Shown: positions 19,598-30,485 of the stretch, piece by piece
Layout: each line of letters starts with the position of its first letter
How positions within the stretch are numbered: position 1 is the stretch's first letter
NCBI GenBank assembly: GCA_003254885.1
Contig: QANT01000820.1
Location: 27,501 to 67,655 of the forward strand
DNA: 40,155 nucleotides
Origin: Purshia tridentata
Taxonomy: Eukaryota; Streptophyta; Magnoliopsida; Rosales; Rosaceae
Reading direction: 5' to 3'
The notes under the pieces: generated by a model
The model's database searches: none
What the model was told of the DNA's origin: nothing
The model's input: only the letters and a program-made list of their open reading frames with translations
Program-made: the position numbers and the translations under genes

Positions 19598-19728
19598 GAT
19601 GCTGCTGCTTAGAGGACTTTGGGTAGGCCAGTTGGCCAAGCATGTGTGCTGCCCCCATCCCCCTTAGGCCTCTTTCCTTGGCTTCCCAATGTACCAAAAA
19701 CAAAAAAAAACAAAAATGATGCAGCTGC
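19598..19728 (+). mobile_element. Short SINE-like retroposon insertion
   Basis: About 109 bases ending in an A-rich tail are flanked by GATGCTGCTGC (19598-19608) and GATGCAGCTGC (19718-19728), a 10 of 11 match. Near the start, TAGGCCAGTTGG resembles a tRNA-type box A. No box B is seen, so the family is uncertain. Confidence 0.4.
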
Positions 19729-19900
19729 CTATTTTAAGAGAAATTAAGAAATTTGAATGTTAGTTGAAGCAATGAAAGACTTTCTGAAATTATTAGGCTT
19801 CCAGTTAAGGGGGCCAAAAAAAAGGCTAATTTTAACAAGCAGGATACAACCTACAAGTGTGGGGTTTACAAAGCTTGCAACCAAATACCCACCCTAACAC

Positions 19901-20108
19901 CAATGCTTTTACTTTAAACAAATGATTATAAATGAATAAAATACACAATTAAATATCAACAAATCCAGAAATGATTCAGAAAAATGAGAACAAAAGAAAA
20001 CACTAACACTTTTCCTTTAAACAAATGATTATATATTAATAAAATACACAATTAAATATCAACAAATCCACAAATATTCCAGAAAAATGAGAACAGAAGA
20101 AAACAAAG
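19901..20108 (+). repeat. Tandem duplication, period 103 bp
   Basis: The two copies share TTTAAACAAATGATTATA (from 19913 and 20016) and end in GAAAAATGAGAACA. It lies beside the VPS52-like exon and may be duplicated intron. Confidence 0.85.
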
Positions 20109-20236
20109 ATTACTTTAAGATAAATGTACAAATGAACACAAGGCACTCCCTATTTATATATGGTAACACATCTAGCAATATTCCAGTTCTTCTATATCAT
20201 AATTCAACAATGGGTCATCAGTTTTACAGTATTGAC

Positions 20237-20331
20237 CTTGTTCATTGTGTCAATGTATGCTCCACGAACCTCAATATATACCTTCTTGCCATGTTCCTTG
20301 AGGAAGAAAACAACATATCTACATTGCCACA
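20237..20331 (-). pseudogene. Isolated exon-like fragment resembling VPS52
   Basis: A 95-base open segment on minus lies between an acceptor (CGTTTCCAG) and a donor (AACAAG/GTCAAT). It encodes VVFFLKEHGKKVYIEVRGA followed by YIDTMNK. From memory this matches plant VPS52, a subunit of the GARP tethering complex that returns endosomal vesicles to the trans-Golgi. In that protein the TMNK box comes just before a conserved helix. No neighbouring exon was found on either side within the spacer, so this is probably a captured or duplicated gene scrap rather than an active gene. The splice sites fit well; the family name is a moderate guess. Confidence 0.5.
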
Positions 20332-20339
20332 CTGGAAAC

Positions 20340-21640
20340 GATTAAATAATAATTAAATGAAAGCAAAACAAAACCCAAAATCACTCTGCATTTAAAGTCA
20401 CCGCAGTAAGCATGGGCGTAATTGCTATGTCCAATAGCAAAAACTATACACCTCTCATAGACAGAAAAGAAGGAAAAGGGGATTCTTTTCCAAATAATGG
20501 CACTGGCAACCCGAATTTACTCAAAATAGCAAGTGCATCAAACAGATGCTTGTGTTTAGCGTCATTTTTGTAAAATTTATTTAATTATTTACTCGCAAGT
20601 GAACGAGTCTATAGTATAGACGGCACTTAACGAAGTCAATCCATAAAGAATGTTATGTGGATTCACTAGGTTAAACCTTTAAATTAATTTAAAGCTAACC
20701 TAGCTTAGAAAGATTGATTGGTTGATTTTTTTAGGTTTACTAGACTAAAATAAAATAAAATAAATTAATTAAAAACAGGAATTTAGATACAAGAATTAAA
20801 AATAAACAAAAGAACAATAATTTAAAAGACTAGAAAGTAAGTGCAATAATTAAAAAGAAATAAAATAGCAATAATTTAAAGACCAGAATTTGAACAAGAG
20901 TATAAACACCAAGGTTAAGGTTTCATACCACCATCATTATTATTTTAGTAATTTTCTTAGCAATTTCCCACATAAGAGGCCACCTAAGAGTCAACTTGAT
21001 GCCCTCACCCAATAATATTTATATTTTAAGTTCTAAATTAAATAATTGTATGGTAGATATTGTTCTTACTTAAAAACTATGAACTTTAAGCAACCCAAGT
21101 GAACCAAAACTAATGAACAACTAGAGTTCAAAGAGTTTATATTAAAATAATTGATTATAAAGCAAAACTGTAGAAATAATTTATAACTATCCATGATAAA
21201 TGATATCATGGGTGAAAAATTTATTCTTTCTTATTTTATGAACAAAATCTAGAATTTGTAAGATCTAAATGGTGGGAAATTAACTAAATAAAACTTACTT
21301 GATAATTTTCATGGTGGTGCTTCCCCCTCACCTTGGTAAGGGGATTTAGTGACCACCCATGAGTATTAAACTAAAATAAAAGGGAGAAGAAGAAATAAAT
21401 GACATTTAAACTAGACAAGAGTAAATAAAATAATAACTTAGAAGTAAATAAATAAATAAAAGAAGGAGAAGAAGAATAGAGATATGAAAATTAAACTTTC
21501 ATTGCAATAATTTAAATATACACAAACAAAACATTAAAAGCATTCCTATTCTCTCTCTAACAACATAGCCAAAAGGCCCTTGAGAGAAATCCTAGGAGAA
21601 TATTAAAAGAGGCAGCAAATAAAATATGAGGTAAATGATT
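20340..21640. other. AT-rich sequence, repeat-like, no gene
   Basis: The part from about 20590 holds the phrase ACTCGCAAGTGAACGAGTC, which I recall as a widespread plant repeat of unknown class. The rest is A-rich with no recognised coding content. Confidence 0.4.
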
Positions 21641-21779
21641 CTCAATAGTGATCTGAAATTCCTTTAAATAGGCAAACTCTAGAGCTAAAAATATCTAAAC
21701 TAGGAACATGTGACAGGTGTGCATTAGCTGGAAAATGGGGGCAAGGATTAGCACAAAAAGAAGAGAGGTGCTGGCAAAA

Positions 21780-22133
21780 AGGCTGACAACAGTTGGTTTG
21801 CCACGTGGCAACCTTTAAGTGGCTGCATGGTTGATTAATCAACCAAAAGGAGCAGCTCGCGGCTCGGCTTGAAGGAAAGAGAGAGCTTTTCTCGAGAGGC
21901 GTGTGCATGAGAGTTGAAGGCTAGGGCAGCTTGCGGCTTGGCTTGGAAGAAGGTGGCTAGCTGCTGTGCGACTTGGCTTGAAAGAGAGAAAGCATGTGCA
22001 GAAGAAGAAAAGGAAGGCAGGTGCTCATTGTCAATGTCTTTGCCACGTGGCAACCACCAATTGGTTGAAAGGAAGACTAATGAAGGAAGGTGGCAGCATG
22101 GTGAGATGCGGCTGGCTTCTCTTCTTCTTCTTT
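21780..22133. repeat. Region with two G-box palindromes and degenerate direct repeats
   Basis: GCCACGTGGC, a perfect 10-base palindrome containing the G-box core, occurs at 21800-21809 and 22042-22051 with matching flanks. Between them the phrase GCGGCTTGGCTTG recurs three times in variant form (about 21860, 21932, 21970). Frames on both strands here lack motifs. Confidence 0.6.
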
Positions 22134-22860
22134 CACTACTACAAAATACCCCATTAAATATCAATTGTGGATTGATATCTAATGGGTTAAAAATTTGATA
22201 TATCTAGGAGCGTTATCTAAAGAACCCCTTTAAATATTAGTTGTCTAACTGATATCTAAATATTTTTATATATCTTTTTTTCTTTTAAATCTGATGTCTT
22301 AAATATAGAATGGATATCATATTTTTATCATTTCCGATATCTACAATATTCGAGTATGATAATTTTTATTTTTTAGACATTATATTTGACACTAATACTG
22401 ACATATTAATCATGTATAAATATCAATATTGAGATAGAATATAATATATAACATACATATAAATATCAGGTTTGAAGTAGAATATAATATATAATCTAGA
22501 TATAAATATCAGGTTTGAAGTAGAATATGATATATAACCTAAGTATAAATATCAAATAATAGTTAGAATATGATATATAACCTAAGAATAAATATCAGTT
22601 TTGAAGTATAATAGGATATATAACCTAAGTTTAAATATCAGGTGTAAGACAAAATCTGATATATAACCAAGTTATCAATATTAGATTTGAGACAGAATCT
22701 GATATATACCCAAAATATAAATATAGATATGATTTGTCATCTGATATCTAAACAAGTTTATATATCACGTCTGACATAAAATCAGATACCAAAAAATTTT
22801 AACAATTTCAGATTTTAGACCAAAACTGTTATCATTTTTTGTTTCAGTTTCACAAAAGGG
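22134..22860 (+). mobile_element. CACTA transposon terminus with subterminal repeats
   Basis: The end begins CACTACTACAAAATA. It is followed by scattered GATATCTAA words and then a 43-bp tandem array (units from 22415, 22458, 22501, 22544, 22587, 22630, 22673, 22716 and 22759). CACTA transposases bind reiterated subterminal motifs, which fits. No inverse TAGTG end or transposase was found in this stretch. Confidence 0.6.
22415..22800 (+). repeat. Tandem array, nine units of 43 bp
   Basis: Each unit contains TATAAATATCAG or a variant, then a GATATATAACC-like word. Units drift toward the right end, so the left-central ones look youngest. Confidence 0.85.
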
Positions 22861-23593
22861 AAATCAAATGTATATTATATATCAGTTTTTTTTCACCTAA
22901 GAAGGACATCAATTAATTGAACATAAATTTGTGTCTGTAAATTGAAATAGCCAGAAATTTGTGCAGCCATAAAATCTTCCATTCTCATTCCATATATTCC
23001 AATCACCAATAACAATATTCAAATCTACCAACAAAGGTTTACATTACAATATCCAACAAAAGAACATTCTTCTTGTTTTGTAGAGGTCTAAACATAAGCA
23101 CTACCTTAATAACCAAAGCAATATTGCCTAAACATGCTTGTGAAGACCTTTACAAAACCAAAATAAGTTTCAATGTACCAATAGCTGCCCACATGTACAA
23201 AATATTTGCATGGCAGCACCTATATATAATATGCAAATCAGTATTATATCTCTAGCTAGTTCTAATTAACTTCTGCCATCCTTAACAAAATATTGGCATA
23301 TATGGTAGCATATATTCTAATTTAAAAGCACCAAATCTTCAATCTTCTTCCATGCTTGCAGACTATGAGCATGCACGACATCAAATTTTATCCACAAAAG
23401 GCAAAACGTAGAGCACCTTCCAACTTGTCGGTCTAAAGGTAATTGAAGTTCACAAAATCTCCCTATTCCACCTCATTTATTTGTTCTTGTGTGTATTTGC
23501 TTCGCTTGATTTTTGAATTGGTCCACTGAAAACATCAAAGCAACATATATGCATGAATTTAATCACGTTTTGATTGGTCTCACAAGGTCTATA
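22861..23593. other. AT-rich spacer before the copia element
   Basis: No supported gene or repeat is seen. The frame 23073-23255 has no motif. Confidence 0.55.
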
Positions 23594-24166
23594 TGTAAAC
23601 CACATACAAGTTAATTTATATACCTTATAGCATACATGAGTAAGAACACAAATAAACCTCTTTTCTTACAGTACCGTAACTTACCATTAGATGAAGAAGA
23701 CATGGTGAATCAATGAACTAGTCTTCTACTCTACAACTTAAAACAATTGATTCTATGGGGCTCAATATTCTACAGTGTGTAGGAGAGCAAGGACCAGCTC
23801 TATTTATAAGGGATGGCTTGACAAGACTTAAAACAATTGATTCTATGGGGCTCAATATTCTGCAGTGTGTAGGAGAGCAAGGACCAGCTCTATTTATAAG
23901 GGATGGCTTAACAAGTCCTTCCCATAATGGACTTAGTGCCGAGCACAAAGACGGCTCCCTTAAGGTTTAGAGTCCTAGTTCATATCTAGGTGAACCATTA
24001 CAGCTCTTAATAAGTCCCTCAATCCTTAGGAAACACTATTAGCATAGCTGTCTTATAGGATGAATCCGTATAGACTTAGGTAAGCTCAATTCCTTGTTCT
24101 TTAACATATGATGAGTTGCTGTTAGTATCTAAGTGAGTTAGCCATTGTCCATATAAAATTCTTACA
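23594..24166 (-). repeat. 3' LTR of the copia element (573 bp)
   Basis: It matches 29951-30485 throughout but contains an internal tandem duplication of about 90 bases (roughly 23738-23911). The duplication carries the TATA box twice (minus TATAAATAG at 23800-23808 and 23890-23898). Confidence 0.9.
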
Positions 24167-24177
24167 TTCTCCCACTT
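24167..24177 (-). other. Polypurine tract of the copia element
   Basis: The minus strand reads AAGTGGGAGAA directly before the LTR start TGTAAG. Confidence 0.75.
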
Positions 24178-24749
24178 GGACAACATTAACTCACACAGCA
24201 AGAACACCAAAATTTGAACAAGAAATCGTTAGTGATCACATGAGCTACACCTGTGTCAAAACTTATTTCAAGACTTGGTCAATTTTAATTATCAATCTTG
24301 AACCACAGAAAATCATATGTTTAACTAAACATAAGCACTCTGCAATTACTAAGGCTGAAATCAAAACCACAGAAGTCACCACAAAGATATGAGATAAAAA
24401 AAAAACAATGCATTGAATAATGGTTATAAAACCAATAACCATCAGCCAAATGCATAGTCCACTTAAAGTTTTCAAAAAGAAAAACTTACTGATGCTTCAA
24501 AGATGAAGCTCTTTCACAAGATTAAACTTGTGTGTCTTTAAGCATTATCTAAAAGTTGGTGATAAAAGCTTAGAACCTCTGTAAGTATGAATTAATTTCT
24601 GCCATAATATACTAAAGAGAGCAACAATTGAAAACAGAATCCAACAGCAAAACTTGAAGGATATTAAAATTAAAGTCAGTTAACAAAAACATTATAGAAT
24701 TAAGTTCAAATATAACTGAAAAATAATAAGAGAAAAAATTAAAATATAA

Positions 24750-27696
24750 CTACTCCCACTGATCCGAAGAGTTCAAATTTTCTAGTAACCCCATTTTAGG
24801 AATATGATCAAGAAAACCTTTTACTGGCAATGCCTTTGTAAAAGGATCTGCCAACTGAAATTTGGTGGAAATGTGCAACACTTGTAACTCTTCATTTCGA
24901 ACTCTCTCTCTCACCATCAGGTATTTAGGTTCTATATGCCTTGAACTTGAAGATCTCTTGTTATTCTTGGCAAAAAACATAGCAGCACTATTGTCACAAA
25001 ATAATTTAAGAGGTCTAGAAACTGAATCCACTATTCCAATCTCTTTAATGAAATTTCTAAGCCATAAACCCTGTACAGCCGTTTCATGTAAAGCCACAAA
25101 TTCAGCCTGCATTGTGGAAGTGGTTGTAAGTGTCTGTTTAGTGCTTTTCCAAGACACTGCTCCTCCAGCCATCATGAAAATGTAACCTGTAGTAGACTTG
25201 TAATCATCAGTGTCTCCTGCAAAATGTGAGTCTCCATATCCTACTAGCTCAAGTTCTTCACTCCTTCTATAAACCAACATATAATTCTTAGTCCTCTGTA
25301 GATATCTCAAAACCTTTTTCCCTGCAACCTAATGATGATGACCTGGGTTGAGCTGAAACCTATTGAGCATTGATACTGAATGTGCAAGATCAGGTCTGGT
25401 GCACACTTGTGCGTACATTAGGCTGCCAACGAGCGAAGCATAAGGTTTGGTGTCCATTGCAGCCTTCTCAATTTGATTTTTAGGACACTAACCTTTATGA
25501 AGTTTGTCTCCTTTGCTCATTGGAGCTTCCCCTGGTGCACAATTCAGCATATCAAACCTCTTAAGAACTCTATTAATGTAATTTTTCTGTGAGAGTCCTA
25601 AAAGGCCATGCTTCCTATTCTTGCAAATTTCGATTCCCAAAACGAAAGAGGCTTCTCCTAAATCTTTCATATCAAAACTCTTTGAAAGAAAAGCCTTTGT
25701 TTCATTTAACAAATTTAAATCACTGCTGGCCAATAGTATATCATCTACATAAAGCACCAGAAAAATGTAACGGCTCCCACTTATCTTAAGATAAATGCAC
25801 TCATCTAAAGGGTTTTTTATAAAGCCATTTGAAACTACAACTGAGTCAAACTTGAGGTACCATTGCCTTGAAGCTTGCTTCAAGCCATAAATTGACTTTT
25901 TAAGCTTACACACCATGTGTTCAGTACCTTGTTTAATGTAGCCTTCAGGTTGGACCATATATATCTCTTCCCCTAAATCTCCATTTAAAAATGTTGTCTT
26001 AACATCCATCTGATGTAATTCCATGTTAAAATGTGCAACTAAGCTCATTATAACTCTAAAAGCATCTTTAGTGGAAACAGGTGAAAAGCTTTCTGTGTAA
26101 TCTACCCCTTCTTTTTGAGCAAAGCCTTTAGCCACTAATCTGGCTTTATATCTTTCTATTGTACCATCAGGACCTCTTTTGGTCTTGAAAACTCACTTGC
26201 AGCCTATAGGTTTAATGTTTTCAGGTGGTTCAACCAAATCCCAGACACCATTGTTATCCATAGACTCTAATTCTAATCCTATAGCTAATTTCCAGTTCTC
26301 TACTTGATTACTATTGATGGCTTCCTTGAAACTTAATGGATCACTCTCCTCCCCGAAATCTGTTTCTTGTAGATAAACCATGTAGTCTTCTAAAATTGCT
26401 GGTCTTCTCACTCTTTGAGACTGCCTCCTAGGTGCTTCTCCTATTAGTTGTGCTGGATGTTGATCTTCTAAGGGATGATTGTCTCCAACCTCTGTTACAG
26501 TACCAGTTGGCTCTACTTCTTCAGTGTTCCTTATATTAAAATTTAGGATTGTTGGTTCTAGTGAGCTTGTGGAAGTGTCAGGTTGTTCTACTAAAAAGGA
26601 CTCATCCGAAAACTGATTTTGGTCAGAGGTATTGTCTTCTATGAATCTGGCCTTGTTGGTCTCTACAATTCTTGTATTGTTCTTTGGACAATAGAACTTG
26701 TAACCCTTAGATTTTTCTGGATAGCCAATGAAGTAAGCACTCACTGTTTTGGCATCTAATTTCTTTTCTTGGGGATTATAAATTCTAGCTTCAGCCTTAC
26801 ATCCCCAAACATGGAGATGGAATAGACTTGGCTTTCTATTTTTCCATAGTTCAAAAGGTAACTTTTGGACTGATTTACTTGGAACCCTAGTTGAAATGTA
26901 ATTTGCTGTTTTCAAGGCTTCTCCCCATAAGAATTTCGGCAAGTCAGTAATACACATCATACTTCTCACCATGTTTAGAAGGGTTCTATTCCTTCTTTCA
27001 GCAACTCCATTTTGTTCTGGAGTTCCAGGTGTAGTGTATTAGGCTTGTATGCCTTGTTCTTGTAGGTAAAGAGCAAAAGGTCCTTTGTTTTGCCCTGACT
27101 CATCATACCTACCATAAAACTCCCCTCCCCTATCAGATCTCACAATTTTAATTGATTTATCCAGCTGCTTTTCAACTTCAGTTTTAAAAATTTTAAAAAC
27201 TTCTAAGGCTTTTGATTTTTCTGAGATTAAGTATAAATAACAAAATCTAGAAAAATCATCTATGAAGGTTATGAAATACTGATTCCCACATATGGTTTGG
27301 GTTGGAAAAGGGCCACAAATGTCTGTGTGTATTATTTCTAAGAGTTGTAGGCTTCGGTTAGAATTTTTCTTCCTAGAGTTGGTCATTTTGCCTTTTATGC
27401 ACTCTATGCAGATATTAAAGTCTGTATAATCCAGTTTTGGAAGCATATTATCCTTTTCTAATTTTTGTAGCCTTTCTTTAGAGATATGTCCTAGTCTTTT
27501 ATGCCATAGGAAAGATGAACTTTCCTTAGAACTAGGTCTCTTATTCCCTACAGTATTTTCAATCAGATAGGTTTCTGCAGACATTTCATACATCAGTTTC
27601 CAATATCCATCAAACATTAAAGCTTTACCAACAAAAACTGAATTTAAATAAAAATGAAAGCCATCTTTATTAATATTGAAAGTAAAACCAGAATCT
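24750..27696 (-). pseudogene. Copia pol: protease end, integrase, reverse transcriptase, RNase H, with four or more stops
   Basis: Reading on minus, 27617-27039 carries the pre-integrase domain (LWHKRLGHISKERL) and the integrase core with HTDICGP, FIDDFS and RSDRGGEF. The glutamate of the catalytic triad follows in GTPEQNGVAERRNRTL near 27000. The frame 26972-26193 is the integrase C-terminus and linker. The frame 26135-25488 is reverse transcriptase with the YVDD at 25740-25751. The frame 25310-24750 ends RNase H with DSHFAGDTDDYKSTTGY and the terminal FTKALPVKGFLDH box. Stops lie at 27039-27041, 26192-26194, near 25490 and near 25330, all in the main frame. The frame is otherwise conserved, so decay is recent relative to the loss of function. 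It probably made one Gag-Pol polyprotein. Confidence 0.9.
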
Positions 27697-27697
27697 N

Positions 27698-27858
27698 GCG
27701 AAAACCTTGCCCGAACAAAAAGTCAACTTTTTCCCCCCTTTTTAAAAGTCAAACTTTAGAATTTGAGAAACGTCCAAAACGTTTTACTTTCCAAATAAAA
27801 TTCCGAAAACCTTTAAAAAAGCTTTTCAAAACCAATTTGAAAAGTGCGGGGTGTTACA
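27698..27858 (-). mobile_element. Fragment of a type A long LTR inserted in copia protease, truncated at an N
   Basis: The minus strand starts TGTAACACCCCGCAC and matches the first 160 bases of the LTR at 12017-13959, including the AAAACGTTTT block. It ends abruptly at N (27697), beyond which copia coding resumes. The rest of the LTR, about 1.8 kb, is absent, so the assembly has probably collapsed or skipped it. Confidence 0.8.
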
Positions 27859-28830
27859 GCTTCCTCCTCACTTGGTGTCCTTTTTCTTGTCATGCTCCAC
27901 ATAGTATTAGAAATATGTATGGGTGAGGCTGTATCTAACCACCAAGTGTTTGAAGAAATGGTAATTAAATTGCTATCAATACAATGGAAAATATGTTTCT
28001 TACCCTTCTTAGCTAGCCAACCCTTATAGTTAAAACAGTTCTTCTTCATATGACCTTCTTTCTTGCAGAAATAGCACTTGAAAGGTGTAGTTTGAACTAG
28101 TCCTAAGTTGTGAGAGTTGCTAGGTGCATTGCGGCCTTGGTAGGTTGAGGCGTATTCTTGGGAACCTGATTCTCCTTGGCAGCTTTGAACTTGCCTTTCT
28201 TGAACTGGTTTTTAACAACTAGATTAACAACAACCTCTCCCTTCTGCTTTTTGATTCTTTCGTCTTCTTGGACACAAATGGAGATGAGTTCATTCAAACT
28301 CCATTTGTCTTTCTGAGTATTATAAGTAGTCCTCAGTTGTCCATACTGGTTTGGCAATGAGTTCAATGCCATATGAACCAGAAAAGAATCAGAAATTGCA
28401 ATGTCCAGGGCTTTGAGCTTAGAGGCAATATCTATAAGCTTCAGAATGTGCTCACGCACACTCCCCTGTCGATCATATCTAGTAGATGTTAAGGTAGTCA
28501 TCAAATTTCCAGTTTTAGCTTTTTCAGATTCCTTAAACTTCTCGCCAACAGCTTCTAGAAAATCCTTGGCTTTTTCACAGATATCTATCCCACCTCTAAC
28601 AGAATCAGTCATAGCCTTTTGCATAATCAATAAGGCCATCCTATTTGACTTCTCCCATTTTTCCATTTTCACTTTCTCCTCAGGTGTACTCTCAGGGGTG
28701 ATTTACTCAGGCTTCTCTTCTTTCAAGGCTAGGTCATACTCAGATAAACCTAGATATAGCTCTACATCTTGTTTCCATTTCTTAAAATTAGAACCAGTGA
28801 GTGTTCCTATCTCAGCAAGGTTGGAGATAA
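27859..28830 (-). pseudogene. Copia gag and protease start, broken
   Basis: On minus the frame opens near 28830 with LTGSNFKKWKQDVELYLG, meets a TAA near 28698, and continues from 28672 as the Gag body (VREHILKLIDIASKLKALD). A frameshift near 28120 leads to the zinc knuckle CYFCKKEGHMKKNC (CX2CX4HX4C, about 28050-28091). Then comes the protease start WWLDTASPIHISNTM, where the canonical aspartic-protease DSG/DTA triad is present as DTA. The LTR at 27858 cuts the protease just after. No credible ATG is visible at the 5' end; an acceptor-like TTTTCTAG precedes the first codons, so a spliced leader is possible. Confidence 0.85.
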
Positions 28831-29934
28831 CTAGAAAATAAAATAAAACATATAGAAGTGTCTAAGTACCTGATATCACAAAAAAAAAAAATTCATACTT
28901 TAAGAAAGTAACAAAACTGTTTATGCAAAACCAAGCAACACTTTTGAGCAAGATGACTTGATATGCCTTTTTTCATTCCTTATCATGTTACCAGATTGCT
29001 AGAAAAAAAACAATTTCTAAGTAGTTCCTAGACCTTTGAGCAAGAAGGAAACCACTAAGAGTAACCTTATGTTTTAACCAACCTATAACATGTTAGTATC
29101 AATCCTGAAAGCATATATCCTTTGGGAAATAAACTGTGTAAATTATTTGATACTACAAGCTTGATCATAAAAACCGTAATCCCTAGAAACTTTCAATTAA
29201 ATTATATTACTTTGGTGATGCAAATCAATTTAGGCTTCTGAATTATGATCAAAATTAATTCTTTAAGCAATTGTTCTAATATGATATAGCAGCAGATTGT
29301 AATCAATAAAAAATTAATTGCTTAACCTATTCATGCCAATATATATATACAGCCATGAAAACCCAGAATCAAGAAGAATACAAACAACATATATAAGGCA
29401 ACAAGGCAATTCCATAAAACTCAAGAATGGGGCAGCATGCTTAGACTGAAAAGAACCTATTTGCACCCCCATGTGTGCTCTAATAGAAGTTAATTTTGCA
29501 GAATTTAATCCGAAAAACTTACCTGGTGCTAAAACTCCCACATTACCACTTAAACCGAAAACAAACACAGCAGCCAAAATCCAAAGAAAAAACACCAAGT
29601 TGTGATGATATACAAATTTAACAATGGTCGATTATCATGAAGATAGAACAAACATGATCGCTTTCTATAGATAAACATCATAGCAACCTAGAAAACCCCA
29701 AACCATTTTTCCCCTTTTTCCTTTGAAGCCAAGAACAAGACAACGTGTTTTGTTTTAGAAAACTATTAATCGGGCTTTACTTTATGGGCCACAAGTAACA
29801 ACTTGGGCTTTTAATAGAACTTAAAAGCCTGACTTTGAAAAGGGAAAATAGATACAATTTAGCATGCTATTATATATTTTCTTGTTAAGGAAAAACAACC
29901 AGAAAAAAGGTTTTTGATTCTTAAACATGTATCC
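28831..29934 (-). other. Copia 5' leader
   Basis: About 1.1 kb lies between the primer-binding site and gag. It is AT-rich with no supported frame. The minus frame 29314-29598 has no known motif. Confidence 0.6.
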
Positions 29935-29948
29935 TTGCTCTGATACCA
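29935..29948 (-). other. Primer-binding site of the copia element
   Basis: The minus strand reads TGGTATCAGAGCAA, 12 of 14 bases complementary to plant initiator-methionine tRNA, two bases after the LTR end. Confidence 0.9.
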
Positions 29949-29950
29949 AA

Positions 29951-30485
29951 TGTAAACAACATATAAATTAATTTATATACCTTATAGCATACATGAATAA
30001 GAATGCAAATAAACCTCAATACATACACCACTGTAACTTACCATTAGATGAAGAAGACATGGTGAATCAATGAACTAGTCTTCTACTCTCTCTACAACTT
30101 AGAGCAATTGATTCTATGGAGCTCAATATTCTGCAGTGTGTATGAGAGCAGGGACCAGCTCTATTTATAAGGGATGGCTTGACAAGTCCTTCCTATAATA
30201 GACTTAGTGCCGAGCACAAAGACTGCTCCCTTAAGGTTTAGTGTCCTAGTTCATATCTAGGTGAACCATTATAGCTCCTAATAAGTCCCTCAATCCTTAA
30301 GAAACACTATCAGTATAGCTGTCTAATAGGATGAATCCGGATAGACTTAGGTAAGCTGAATTTCGTGTTCTTTAAGACATGATGAGTTGCTGTTAGTATC
30401 TAAGTGATTCCTTGTTCTTTAAGACATGATGAGTTGCTGTTAGTATCTAAGTGAGTTAGTGATTGTCCATATTAAAATTCTTATA
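29951..30485 (-). repeat. 5' LTR of the copia element (535 bp)
   Basis: It matches the 3' LTR but has one TATA box (minus TATAAATAG, 30161-30169). It also has its own 47-bp tandem duplication (about 30365-30407 and 30412-30454), absent from the other LTR. Confidence 0.9.
30161..30169 (-). promoter_or_regulatory. TATA box of the copia 5' LTR
   Basis: TATAAATAG on minus lies in the middle of the LTR and is conserved in both LTRs. It is the probable start-site determinant of the element transcript. Confidence 0.7.

Larger units (their letters stand above)
23594..30485 (-). mobile_element. Ty1/copia retrotransposon, near full length, decayed
   Basis: Two LTRs (23594-24166 and 29951-30485) bracket, on minus, a primer-binding site, gag with a zinc knuckle, protease, integrase, reverse transcriptase, RNase H and a polypurine tract. 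This is the copia order. LTR ends are TGTAAG...TTTACA, with the 5' LTR start mutated to TATAAG. The flanking five bases (CTATA and TCATT) do not match, so the target duplication has decayed or the flanks were rearranged. Several nonsense codons, a gag frameshift and an inserted LTR fragment at 27697-27858 make it inactive. Confidence 0.92.
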
